Shown piece by piece: positions 1 to 9,848 of a stretch of 64,000 nt of DNA. This stretch comes from Uloborus plumipes (taxonomy: Eukaryota > Arthropoda > Arachnida > Araneae > Uloboridae): assembly GCA_038373865.1 (NCBI GenBank), contig JAXGGA010001025.1:62001-126000 (forward strand). The letters run 5' to 3'. Both the position numbers and the translations under genes were made by a program. The notes beneath the pieces were generated by a model that saw nothing but the letters and a program-made list of their open reading frames with translations, was not told where the DNA came from and ran no database searches. Each line of letters opens with the position of its first letter. The stretch's first letter is position 1.

Positions 1-1090
1 TAAAAGGAGCTGGTAGAGTGTCGAACTTACTGTCACTGAACAGTGGTCTGGAAAAGGCCCCTATCAAACTGGAGCTGACATATATAACATTTTGGTTCAG
101 AGAGGGAAAGCAAGAAACCATGGGTATGTGTACTCAAGTCGTATTGAAAAAAAATAGTAGCGCAAAATTTAAGATGTACGGCCTCATAGATGTTTGACTC
201 GTGTTTTTTTTTTTTTTTTCCTTTAAAGAAGATTTTTTTGTAAACTCAGGCTTAAAAAAAGTGCGGTATGAAAATGCGCCTTAAGTACAGTAAAACTTTC
301 CCAATAAACTGTTATTAAATTTGAGAAGAATCTTTTTAGATTCATCTAATGTGGTAGTTTATGCAACTCAAAAACACTTTTTTGCGCACAGCAACTAGGG
401 ATAGTATTAACGCCCAGTTCCAAATACCTGAAACAGGGCTGGATCCAAAGTTATCTTGGAACCAAATTATCGGACAGTTCAACCTATCCTCTAAAAGGGA
501 TCTAGATCTGGTCATTAATTAGAAATAGGTATGCTACTAATATGTATAGAGTTATTTAAATTAGAGTTAAAAAATCTATGAAAAGTAATGGTGTGTACCG
601 CAGTTTAAGTTTCTGAGCAATGTTCCAAATTCCAAAAATAAATGCTAAATAAAGTACGTAATAATATTTGTGTGTGAATGACATACAGCTTCAACTCATA
701 TTTCGTTGCTGTATATTTGGGATGGAAAATCGTAACTAGTAAATGTCTATGGAACGGGTGACATCTCTAACTATATGAGTGGTTTTAAGTAAGTACCAAT
801 AAAAATGACTGAAAACTGAATTTCTCAAAACGCGCAGAACACATTTTGTAGTTAATATCACGAAAAGAAAATTAATGATCAGTAAACGTAAACACTGTGA
901 TTTATATTAGCTATGTATTAATTAGAAAAATTCTAACTGTGGAGTTAGAATGTTAAATTTTGTCTCGAAGATTTATACTATATAAAAATAATAAAGACGA
1001 AATATACTGAAAAAACTGTCAAAGTTCTTTATCAAATTATGTTAAGATAGCATACGTGCAAGTCGCAAAAAACAACATTAGATTACAGAT
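1..1090 (+). promoter_or_regulatory. 5' flank of GR1
   Basis: AT-rich DNA with no credible reading frame. From about 540 to 1090 it aligns by eye with the flank of GR2 (about 11480-12006), for example the stretch around 580-640 ending in a run like GGTGTGTACCGC and the stretch TCTCGAAGATTTATACTA at 963. The promoter was therefore duplicated with the gene. A TATATAAAA-like box at about 978-986 is about 105 bases before the start codon and could be a core promoter, but the GR2 copy has lost it. An in-frame TAG at 1079-1081 precedes the start codon. Confidence 0.4.
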
Positions 1091-2254
1091 ATGTTCTACA
1101 GAAAGACAAACATGATTCTGGAACCAAACGAAAAAAATATGAAGAATTTTTCCAACAGCCGTTCGTTTTACAAACCAGTACAAATACTACTATTTTTCAG
1201 CGGTATTGATACTTTAAAAAATCTAACACCTACTGCAAAGATTTTTAGGACAGTTCTTTACATTTTCTGGAGAATTACAATGCTTCTTACAACAATTGTC
1301 TTATTAACTACGACAAGTTTGATCCAGAAAGGGGTGACTCAAAAAAATCTTGGACAAATCAGTTACGCATTTCTTGCAATTTATCTAAATATTCTTTTGA
1401 ATTACAAACGAAAACATATTGTTAAGGTACTTCATACTGTTTCTTCTCTACCCTTACCTATAGACAGTAGGCTGAGACATAAAAAGCCAAAATTTATTTT
1501 TAGTCTTATTGTCTTTTTCGCAGCTTTCTTATGCTTGATTCTATGGGCAGCTCAGTTAATAGCTATTAATGAAGAAGAGAAAAATGCTGATAAAGAGTAT
1601 CTTCCAGTGCTATTTAACGATGTTAAATCAGAAATATACAAAAATTTAATTGTAGGAATTTTAATATTTATAATTTCTCTCATTTTATCAATTTTTTTCG
1701 TCTTACCTTATACCGCATATGCAACATTCTACTGTTTAATTTCGTGGCACCTGAAAGGCGTTCTTAAAGATTTCTCACAACAGTTGGAGTCACAACCTTT
1801 GCAGCTCGTCAAGCATCATCAGTATTACGACGCGTTGACTAAAGTGGTACTCGCAGTAGATAAGCATTTACAATCACTGACTCTTGCTTCAGTAATGTAT
1901 GCGTCGATTTCTGTGTTTATGTCACTGTTCAATTTTTTCGATTATAAATCGCTTCATCCCTTTGTACTTTTTGCTCCAGTAATAGCGGCAGTATACATGG
2001 CTTGTCTTTTGTACGGAACGCTGTCAATTGCTGCCGAAATCCCAAATGCGAATACAGATGTCTACAACGTGTTACGTGATGTTGGACATTATGTGGGCTA
2101 TCCCTTAGAAATGGTGGTGCTCATGAACAAAGTTCAAGCTGGGCTGTCACTCACTGTAGGAGGTCTCGTTCCTATAAGAAAAGGATTATTTCTATGCCTA
2201 GTAGGTACTGTTGCTACGTATTCGCTGCTGGTCAGAACATTTCCTGTGCAATAA
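1091..2254 (+). CDS. Gustatory receptor-like 7TM protein GR1 (387 aa)
   Basis: Probable ligand-gated chemosensory receptor of the arthropod gustatory receptor family, acting in the plasma membrane of sensory neurons; the ligand is unknown. Hydrophobic segments fall at roughly residues 52-74, 88-105, 135-157, 184-215, 261-283, 293-315 and 364-383. Family marks: FYKPVQILLF near residue 26, FYCLISWHLK at 213-222, SLTLASVMYASISVF near 262-276, AEIPNANTDVYNVLRDVG at 315-332, and the last-segment motif GTVATYSLLVRTFP at 372-385. The length (387) is normal for the family, the frame is uninterrupted, and the start is fixed by an in-frame TAG 12 bases upstream. The last 55% is almost identical to GR2 while the first half differs much more, which suggests gene conversion. 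In insects such proteins have N-terminus inside; that is family knowledge, not read here. Confidence 0.85.
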   Translation: MFYRKTNMILEPNEKNMKNFSNSRSFYKPVQILLFFSGIDTLKNLTPTAKIFRTVLYIFWRITMLLTTIVLLTTTSLIQKGVTQKNLGQISYAFLAIYLNILLNYKRKHIVKVLHTVSSLPLPIDSRLRHKKPKFIFSLIVFFAAFLCLILWAAQLIAINEEEKNADKEYLPVLFNDVKSEIYKNLIVGILIFIISLILSIFFVLPYTAYATFYCLISWHLKGVLKDFSQQLESQPLQLVKHHQYYDALTKVVLAVDKHLQSLTLASVMYASISVFMSLFNFFDYKSLHPFVLFAPVIAAVYMACLLYGTLSIAAEIPNANTDVYNVLRDVGHYVGYPLEMVVLMNKVQAGLSLTVGGLVPIRKGLFLCLVGTVATYSLLVRTFPVQ

Positions 2255-3332
2255 CTCATCGCAGGCAGACATTTTGAAGATGAGCATCTTGGAAGGAAGT
2301 TTTTGTTGTTGTTGTTGTTGTTATTGCTTATTTACTACGTAATATCTTGAAGTTCAGGTTGGACTATTTATTACTGCATAATGAGTTGCTAAAGAGCAAT
2401 AAGGAATTTTCTTACCTGATTGGTATTGTTTCTACGGTGGTGTTTGATATATTTTAGGAGGAGTGGGTATCAGGCTTAAATATTAGAGATTACCGCATAT
2501 ACAAAACAAAAATTAAGACCTCCAATATTTCACCCATAAACCGCTTAAACGTTGAGCGGCTTCACACAATCCAAACTTTTAAACTAAAATTCTAATAACA
2601 GGAACGAAATTGTTACTTCTGTTTTGCATACATTTTCTACATTCAGCGGTATAGGGGGGCATGCTGCTAACAAATCATGTTTAGAAAATATTTTGTAATG
2701 CGAAATCTTTAAATACAGAGCAGGGCATTTCTCCTGACGCTCTATTTTATTCAATAGCCAATAAACATTTAGGGAACTACTTGAATAACAAAAACCACTT
2801 CTTCTTCCCGCGATTTAAGAAATTATTGATGCATGCTCTATGGTATGTGTATCGACATTTTCTGAGTCTGTTCAGCAAAACACTTACCAATACTTCTAAA
2901 GATAGAAAAATCTTTAATTTTCAGATTCAGGGGAAGAAGAATTTAATACCGCTACCGACGAAAGAGTCACAATTTCAGAAATCTTATCCCCCGTAAGAGC
3001 CGTTTGCGTTAAATTATTGAAATTAATAGCGAGAATAGTCTAAATACTTGAAGGAAGTCGGCTTTCACAAATTTTAAAACCACATATCATGCAAAAGCTG
3101 TGAAGGTTTCATCTCTGAGAGTCAGTGCTTGAAGCAAATTTTAATTTTCCTTGCTTCTAAATACTTGAACTGTTCAATTCATTCCTCTTTTGATTTCGTT
3201 CACGGATTTTAGTTTGGCGACGAGAAGACAATTTCAGTTTTTTTAGTGATCATACCCATATCTAGAGTAAAGATTTTTGATAACACTCGTTTACATTGCA
3301 ATCTGCAGTTGACCAATGCTACTTCTGAGCTA
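2255..3332. other. GR1 3' flank, no gene
   Basis: Non-coding, AT-rich. It holds a short GTT microsatellite at about 2303-2323. A 71-codon frame at 2781-2996 has no recognisable content. It ends at the TA target (3331-3332) of a Tc1-like element. Confidence 0.5.
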
Positions 3333-4258
3333 CACTGGTGGTCAAAATTATAAGGACAACAGAAAATTGTATTAAAAATATTTCTGAATTAAATCGAATG
3401 AAATTTATGCATAAATTGCTTCTTTATGCTGAAAACATTGTAGTAGAGATGGAACGAAGCTTCGGCCGAGCCGAAGCTTCGGCCATTTTGCCGAAGCTTC
3501 GGTGTGGCCGAAGCATCAGTTGTGATTCGGCCGCTTCGGCTGCTTCGGCCTGAAATTTATGCAGCAAATTTTCTGCTACAATTATTATCATATATGATAG
3601 TCTTTTTAACTCAAAATTGTTCCTCATGATAAAGCATAATAGAAATTTATATTCAATTAAAAATATGTGCGTATTGAACATTTGAAGCCAGAATGCATTC
3701 AATAATTAATAAAATATTTATTAACAATATGTTCTTTTAAATATTACATTTCGTTATCTTTGTTCAAAAAAACTTTAGTTTTAAAATAAAAGCTATATAA
3801 ATATACAGCATTGAGTATTTTTCAATGATTTCTAGCTTTCAAACTTTGAACAATGATAATGGTACTTATGTGTACAAGGGCAGATGTGCAACTATTATGC
3901 ATCCTGAATTACTTTCTTTTAAAATTTTATATTTTTTGAAATTTATAGGTACACAATTTCAGTTTTTTAAAGAGATGCATTAATCTATCAACATATATTA
4001 ACTTATTATATATTTCATTGATCAAGATTCTACACAACAAAATCAGGATATAGTAAAACAAGTAAGTAATTGTTAATACATAACTTAAAGCTACATCTTA
4101 TTTATTTATTTTTGTATAAATCAAAATATGAGGAAGGGGTACAGTCCATTAGTAGCACACATCCATCCAAGATCAACATTTTAAGTATTTATAATTAAAA
4201 AAGAATAAATTCTGATCAGTTGATTAACTTTAAAAAATATTCGTCATTTATACTTGAA

Positions 4259-5200
4259 TTAATAGAATAATACCTGCTCATTTGTCACACAACTTAGAAT
4301 TATGATGTAAAAAAAACAATGTCTCAGCATTTTTAGGCAGAATCCTGCTTCTTTTCTTCTCGTACACATTACCAGCTTCGGAAAAAAAAATCTTTCACTG
4401 TATACACTGCTACCTGGAGCAGATAAGTAGCATTTGGCCAATTCTGATAATCCTGGAAAAATTGTCTTATTTTTCTTCCACCAATTCAGTGGGCAATTTT
4501 TACTATTTAAGAGTGGCTTCCCAAGTAGCACACTTCGTTTTTTAAAGGTTGTAAAATGCCCTAGCAGCATCATCTCATCGGCCGATGATCTGCCATTCAT
4601 CGAAACCCGATGAAATTCTCATCGGCCGATGATCCAATATGTCTCATCGGCCAAGCAGAATCCGAGCAGCAAAATACGATGAGATTTGGAGCAATTTACG
4701 AGCAGAACAGTCCCGTGCCGAGAAATTTCATCGGGAAACTTGATCGGAAGGATATCGTTTTCCGATGGAATATAGGTCGGCTTATTTTCATCGGGAAAGT
4801 TGATCGGAAGGATATTGCTTTCCGATGAAAAGTAGCTCATCGAAAACCGTGCTCGGATACTGATCGGAACGATGTCATCGTGCGTTACAGGATCAGTTTA
4901 CGAGGAATTTGTTGATCGGCCGAGCAAAATCCGATGAGTTGATGCTACTCGGGTGGTTATTAACGTTGTGACAACGGATTAAAAACGTTTATAAAACGTT
5001 TAAACGTTTTTTGTGTTACCTGGGTTGTTCATGTACAGTTCAAGTTCTTTTTCTTTAGGCAACGAAAGTTCTATTACTTGTGATTCATTGCTTGTGATTT
5101 CCTCAAAGCAATCTCATAAAGAAGAACCTGGTTCTTCTGGTGTTTTGGCATTTTCCAATCTGCTTGTTCCAGGATCAGAACCTCTTCAGTCCCAGTTGAA
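4259..5200 (-). pseudogene. hAT transposase C-terminal remnant
   Basis: The minus-strand frame at 4259-4600 contains PLNWWKKNKTIFPGLSELAK followed by YLSAPGSSVYSERFF, the conserved hAT C-terminal dimerisation region (family knowledge: x-PLxWW...FPxLSxLAxxYLxxPxSSxxSER). The upstream part of the protein resumes on the other side of an insertion: the minus strand near 5060-5025 reads LPKEKELELYMNNP, the usual lead-in to that region. The AG of the normal FSxAG is shifted out of frame after SERFF. No catalytic core was recognised. It is a dead gene belonging to the surrounding hAT element. Confidence 0.75.
4520..5024. mobile_element. Palindrome-rich insertion with CCCARGTARCACA ends
   Basis: It interrupts the hAT reading frame between YMNNP and PLNWW. 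Ends are CCCAAGTAGCACA (4520) and the complement of CCCAGGTAACACA (right end about 5023), an imperfect terminal inverted repeat. The body is full of self-complementary units: CATCGGCCGATGA at 4577, 4621 and 4644 (partial), and two repeats of a unit containing TTGATCGGAAGGATAT at 4739 and 4799. It also has a CGTTTAAACG-rich right end. No reading frame of note. I do not recognise the family. Confidence 0.6.
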
Positions 5201-6438
5201 GGTACACATATGTATACCTTCCAAGTTGTTATTTATATTTGGTTTCAAAGCAAATTATAACGAAAAAAATCTATGCATTATAAATCTAAGCACGTAGCAT
5301 TTATTTTTCATCAATCCCAATTTTTTTTCTTGGTATTATTCAGACCTAACAAAGGTTTAAAAACTTGAAATTCATCGTTGAAAAAAGTCAGGACTAAAGA
5401 GGTTATAGTGAATTTTGGCTCACTTGGTTACGATGAGGGGTAACTCTGATTTTTATTTCCCCCTTAAGTAAAGATATTTCTTTTCCAAGAGAAGAGAAGG
5501 AAAAAAAAAACTATTGTATCCTCTTTATTCATAAAAAACAGAAAACAAACTTGCAAACAAATAAGAAATAAATAAATAAAAAATAATCCTGGCGCTTGGC
5601 CACATACCTGCAAAATATCCCTTGAAGGAATAAATCCTTTCCTCCGCCTTGTGTAGACATTCTTTTATGCAATGGAATTTTACTTTATTTTTGCTCATAG
5701 CTGTAAAGAAAGAACCTCCATCCCCCCCCCCTTTTTTTTGACAAAACTCAACCTTGGAATGAATAGTTTCTTTGAACTTGTGACATTATTAAATAATCCT
5801 CTTAAAATAAATACCAAATGAAAAACAAGTAAAAAAGAATGCATGATACTATTTCATATCAGTTGTTTTATTATAAAACATAAACTGAACTGCAGACTGA
5901 GCTTTTCATGTTTCAAATAGAGCTTCCTACTACTAATTTGCAATACAAAAATAGTAATGTCGTCTTTTCTTGTACTAGCAGTACAAAGCAAAACGAAACA
6001 AGAAAACTTTTAATTAGTGAAATTAATTTAAGAATGACTCAGTAAGCTGAAAATGTTGTGTAACACTAAGAACATTAAAATAAAAACAACCAAAATAAAA
6101 ATAAACTTTAATTAATGAAATCAATTTAAGAATGCCTCAGTAAGCTGAAAATATTGTGTAACGCTAAGAATTAAGAATATTAAAACATATGGAGAAAAGT
6201 ATAAAACGCTACGCATTTATTATGCATTTAATCCAAAAACTTCAAAATGTGCGCCAGCCGAAGCTTCGGTATTCGGCGCTTCGGCCAAATGCCGCTTCGT
6301 TCCATCTCTACATTGTAGAGTATGTAACATTTGAGAATAAAAAATATGAATGATTTTTTTATGATAAATAAAAACTTTCATTTTAAAACTTGGACAAAAT
6401 TATAAGGACAATTAATGTTTCGGCCTCACACCTTCTAA

Positions 6439-7775
6439 TCTTAATATATAAAAATTACGTGTCCCTGTGTTTGTGGCCCAATGGACTCCTCAGCTACTGA
6501 ACCAATTTTAACCAGATTTTACACGCAGTTTCAGTTTGGTCCAACTTAAATGATAGGATAGTTTTTATCTCAATTTAGGCTCGCAATATATTTTTTATTG
6601 CAAATTATGTATTTCGCTACCAGCTTTTCTGTGTTCTTGGCTAAGCCTTTTTACTAAGCCTTTTTTGACACCTCCATGGCTGAGCGACATAAAGCACACG
6701 TTCTGGCAGCTTCTGGAGCGCAGTAAACAAGTAATAATCTTTTTTATAATATATAAAAATTACGTGTCCCTGTGTTTGTGGCCAATGGACTCCTCAGCTA
6801 CTGAACCGATTTTAACCAAATTTTGCACGCAGTTTCAGTTTGGTCCTACTTAAATGATAGGATAGTTTTTATCTCAAATTAGGACCGCAATATATTTTTT
6901 ATTGCAAATTATCTATTTAGCTACCAGATTTTCTGTATTCTTGGCTAAAATTCTTTAAACATACCCGGAATGCCACCACATAATCTGCGGTTAAAATTGG
7001 TTCACCCATAGTTCTTCTACGTAATTTAAATCCACCGAGATTATGCAATGGTACTCGTTTAGTTATCAAAAAAATCACCGGGAACATTATTGAGGCAATC
7101 ATTTTGACTGGCAAGTTTAAAGATGAAGTAGTTCTGTTACCACGTATCCCAATGACACCGTCAGAATCTTCAATACCCTTCAAAAGGCTACAGTTTCCCA
7201 TTCGTTTAGCTTTCGCCATGTCCATTAATAAGTCCCAAGGACAAACAATGTCAATTTGCGGTTTAGATTTAGAAAATCCATGTTTTTCTCATAGGCAACT
7301 ATAGGTCGCTTGCTCCCGTGCGGGAAAACCGTCCAATCTATTTTGTTTACAAGAGACAGATTAACAAAGAATATTGTGCACCGATTAGTGTTGAGTTAAA
7401 CTGAAATTAAAAAAGCTTATAATTCAAAAAATAACAAATAATATTGGTTAATTATCTACCCTACCTACATTATTAAAAATAAAATGTTACATTAAAAAAT
7501 AAAATGTTACAATAGCAATTAGCAAATTTTTAATTAACTCAATTGTTACAAGCTTGAAGATAATATTTCTAGGTACTAAAATGCTAAATTTTTTGTTGAT
7601 TTTTTGTTTCTAGCAAATTTAGGAATTTTTTTTTTCGATTGTTTCATATTTTGACCTCAAATTCATATTTATATAAAGTTGATCTCTATAACGGTAATAA
7701 AGTTTTTCGTTTCCATTGAAACATTATAGTTTAACCCATACCTTAGCCACAGCAACGCGTGGCCGGGTCAGCTAG
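6439..7775 (+). mobile_element. Helitron relic
   Basis: Starts with TC (6439), then ATATATAAAAATTACGTGTC, the typical Helitron 5' end, between host A (6438) and T (7776). It ends GGCCGGGTCAGCTAG, with a GC-rich hairpin-like stretch and CTAG end, followed by T. No terminal inverted repeats or target duplication, as expected. The 5' end occurs twice, at about 6439 and 6738, so it has either an internal duplication or a second Helitron inserted in the first. A helicase remnant is at 7010-7304. Confidence 0.8.
7010..7304 (+). pseudogene. Helitron RepHel helicase C-terminal remnant
   Basis: The frame ending at 7304 reads RLCNGTRLVIKKITGN, then LTGKFKDEVVLLPRIPM, then FKRLQFPIRLAFAMSINKSQ and SICGLDLENPCFSHRQL before a stop. 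This is the characteristic C-terminal end of the PIF1-like helicase of animal Helitrons, which normally runs on through YVACSRV. Only the last helicase motifs remain; the nuclease and front helicase motifs are missing, so the copy cannot be autonomous. Confidence 0.8.
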
Positions 7776-7880
7776 TAATTACTAATTTTCGCCTTCTTTT
7801 AAACCACTTTCATCAATCTTGCTATCATAGCCAGTCAAGTAGTTTTACAAAATTAGCCTCAAACCAAGATTTTGAAGTTT

Positions 7881-8100
7881 ACAAATGCCTTTGTGCTATT
7901 GATGTAGAGAAAATTACAACGTTAAGGAGGCACAAATAAGCAGTGATACTGCAGAAGCTTTTGTCGTATGTCATTGCATCCATAAGCTCAAAAAAAAAAA
8001 AAAAAAAATTGCATTGAAAAAGGCGTTCCTTGTAACGCCGAAACACGTGTCTGCAGTATCCCTGCTTATTTGTGCCTCCTTAACGTTGTAATTTTCTCTA
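7881..8100. mobile_element. Short retro-insertion flanked by a 16-base duplication
   Basis: CAAGATTTTGAAGTTT occurs just before (7865-7880) and just after (8101-8116) this segment, inside the Tc1 transposase frame, so it is a target duplication of retrotransposon type. The insert contains an inverted pair of about 38-50 bases (TAGAGAAAATTACAACGTTA at 7905 and its complement ending at 8100) around an A-run (7990-8007). It has the hairpin GGCGTTCCTTGTAACGCC followed by GAAAC. The same right half recurs at about 59886-59964. Possibly a Penelope-like or retrozyme fragment (inference). Confidence 0.55.
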
Positions 8101-8116
8101 CAAGATTTTGAAGTTT

Positions 8117-8812
8117 GAGAAACATGCAGCGAAGCATTATCCTGCTGAAAAAATTAGTCTCCGTTCTTGATTAGAGGTCTATTCGGTACAAGATTGTCTC
8201 CCAGTATATCAATATAGCTCTCCGAATTCATTCTGTCTTCTGTAAAAACTATGGGAGTAGTTCTATCTTATACAAAACCTTCCCATACCGTCAATGAACC
8301 ACCTCCAAATGTACGCTTTTGAAAACATTTTTTTTTTCTTTACGGGGATCATGCCAGAAGTAGTGAAAAACGTCTGGTCCATCCAATTTACACCTTTTCT
8401 CGTCAGAACAGACAGCATCATCCCATTTTCCACCTATAGTGCTGTATTTTTTGGCTAACTTCAATTCCAATCTCTATTGAACTTTTGTAAGAGGCTGTTG
8501 TGACTTCACTTTTCCATAATGAAACTTTTTTTCGTTTAGTAAAACGCGTCGGACCGTTCGACTACTGCACCATAAGTTTAACTCTCGTTTAATTTCTGTC
8601 GATGTCTGTTTTGTTTTTTTGGAGCAAGCTGGCTTTATTGTTATTCTTTTTACACGATCAGAAACAGAAGCTATCCTGCCTATTCGCCTCTGCTCTCCAT
8701 ATTTGCCGGAATTTTTAAGGAAATTATAAGTAAACGTTTTCAAACCATTTAGCTTCATTGCAATTTGACGTGCAGTTAGTCCTGAAGTTTTAAGCGCAAC
8801 CACTTTTCATTT
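8117..8812 (-). pseudogene. Tc1-like transposase remnant
   Basis: The minus-strand frame 8803-8474 reads SGLTARQIAMKLNG (first helix-turn-helix), YGEQRRIGRIASVSDRVKRI and TSTEIKRELNLWCSSRTVRRVL (second DNA-binding domain). In shifted frames down to 8117 follow KWDDAVCSDEKRCKLDGPD with the first catalytic D, then HYFWHDPRKE, and QQDNASLHVS with the second D. The protein is cut by the retro-insertion at 7881-8100 near the second catalytic residue, and frameshifts and stops are present. It serves the IR/DR element that surrounds it, and is dead. Confidence 0.8.
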
Positions 8813-9019
8813 CTCAAATTCTAAGAGTTTAGCCTAGTGGCATAACTGCAAAAATAGAATGCGATGATAGCAATTGCTTACTAAGCATTTATATCTGTTA
8901 GCAAACATTATGTTCTTGTCACTCCAGGACTCGAAAAAAAAAAAAAAATATGTTTGTCCCCGGTGGTCTGGCTGTGGTTAGTTTAGAAAAAAATAATTAA
9001 ATTAAACAATTATTCTAGC

Positions 9020-9490
9020 CGCATTTACATACCGGGTTGATTTGTGATTCACTAATGCAATTCTTTCTTCCAAGTGTATGTAAATTCAGCATGCGCGTGA
9101 CTATGCAAATGAGCATGTGGAGCCATATAAACTCGTGTGGACTGATGTGTAAGCAAGCAGAAGTGAGGAGATTGAAGATTGGCAGCTTGCTGGCTGGAGC
9201 TCACTTGACTCGTTGCTGTGTGCGGCGAGGTGGTTCGTCTGACATTTGCCCGTGAGGTGTTTTAAGTCTTCGTTACTGCGATGTCTCGTCATGACTACCA
9301 CCAACAAGACAACATATAAATATAATTCAGCTGGTTTTGACGTCCACTGGTGACTGGATTTCGGCAACATCTTCTATGTATAATAAGTATATTTCATTTT
9401 CTGTTTTCTGGATGCACGAATACGTGCTTAAGGGTTTTTTGTAAAAATAAAACTCTAGATTTTGTTCATGAAAATTTGTCTGTTTCCGTC
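9020..9490. other. GC-richer, LTR-like insertion (uncertain)
   Basis: About 830 bases separate the transposase start from the inner right repeat of the Tc1 element, more than such elements need, so something is inserted. The segment is richer in GC than its surroundings, has a promoter-like CATATAAACTCG (about 9123-9134) and an AATAAA (about 9446) with a T-rich tail, as a retroviral-type LTR would. I could not find TG...CA ends with a clean target duplication. Confidence 0.3.
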
Positions 9491-9848
9491 ACCTCTCAAA
9501 TTAGATCATAAATACACATACAACGATCCAGTACAAAGTTAGCTTTTTACTTTTATGCTAACAATATCGTTAAGTAGTGCCTTGTGCAGAGCAAAAAACA
9601 TCCAAATTTTACTTTTCAGAACTCAAAAATCTAATTGTCCTTATAATTTTGTCCAAGTCATATGGTGCTGTCTAAATCAAAAATGCATTTTATGAATATG
9701 AATTTTCGATGTATTTACATCAAAACTGATTAAAATATTCTTCATTTACCAATAGTTTATTGCCATAAAATTTGCTTAATGTTCCAGGCAACGGTAGCCA
9801 AGATTTGGCGATTTTTCCTTTGTCCTTATAATTTTTATCACCAGTGTA

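Larger units (their letters stand above)
3444..6310 (-). mobile_element. hAT-family transposon relic
   Basis: Terminal inverted repeats TAGAGATGGAACGAAGC (3444) and its complement ending CGTTCCATCTCTA (6310). The flanking 8-base target duplication is perfect: CATTGTAG at 3436-3443 and again at 6311-6318, diagnostic of hAT. Subterminal regions carry many CCGAAGC/GCTTCGG repeats (3455-3552, 6248-6297). A degenerate transposase C-terminus lies on the minus strand. It is interrupted by a palindrome-rich insertion at 4520-5024. A second copy of the family is at 14507-17008. Confidence 0.85.
3333..9846 (-). mobile_element. Tc1/mariner-like transposon with IR/DR ends, broken by nested insertions
   Basis: Outer ends are CACTGGTGGTCAAAATTATA (3333) and its near complement ending CACCAGTG (9846), flanked by TA at 3331-3332 and 9847-9848. 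A second pair of repeats, GGACAAAATTATAAGGACAA, lies at about 6393-6412 and, inverted, at about 9639-9658. After removing the hAT (3444-6310 plus one copy of its target duplication) the two left repeats are about 210 bases apart, as on the right side (about 209). That is the IR/DR layout known from some Tc1 elements. The transposase relic is on the minus strand at 8117-8812. Other insertions are a Helitron (6439-7775), a 220-bp retro-insert (7881-8100) and probably an LTR-like piece (about 9020-9490). Confidence 0.75.

Noticed and set aside
6917..7225. Minus-strand 102-codon frame
   Set aside because: Shadow of the Helitron helicase remnant on the + strand.
9037..9370. Overlapping short frames on both strands
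   Set aside because: No similarity between frames and any family; the region looks like an LTR-type promoter instead.
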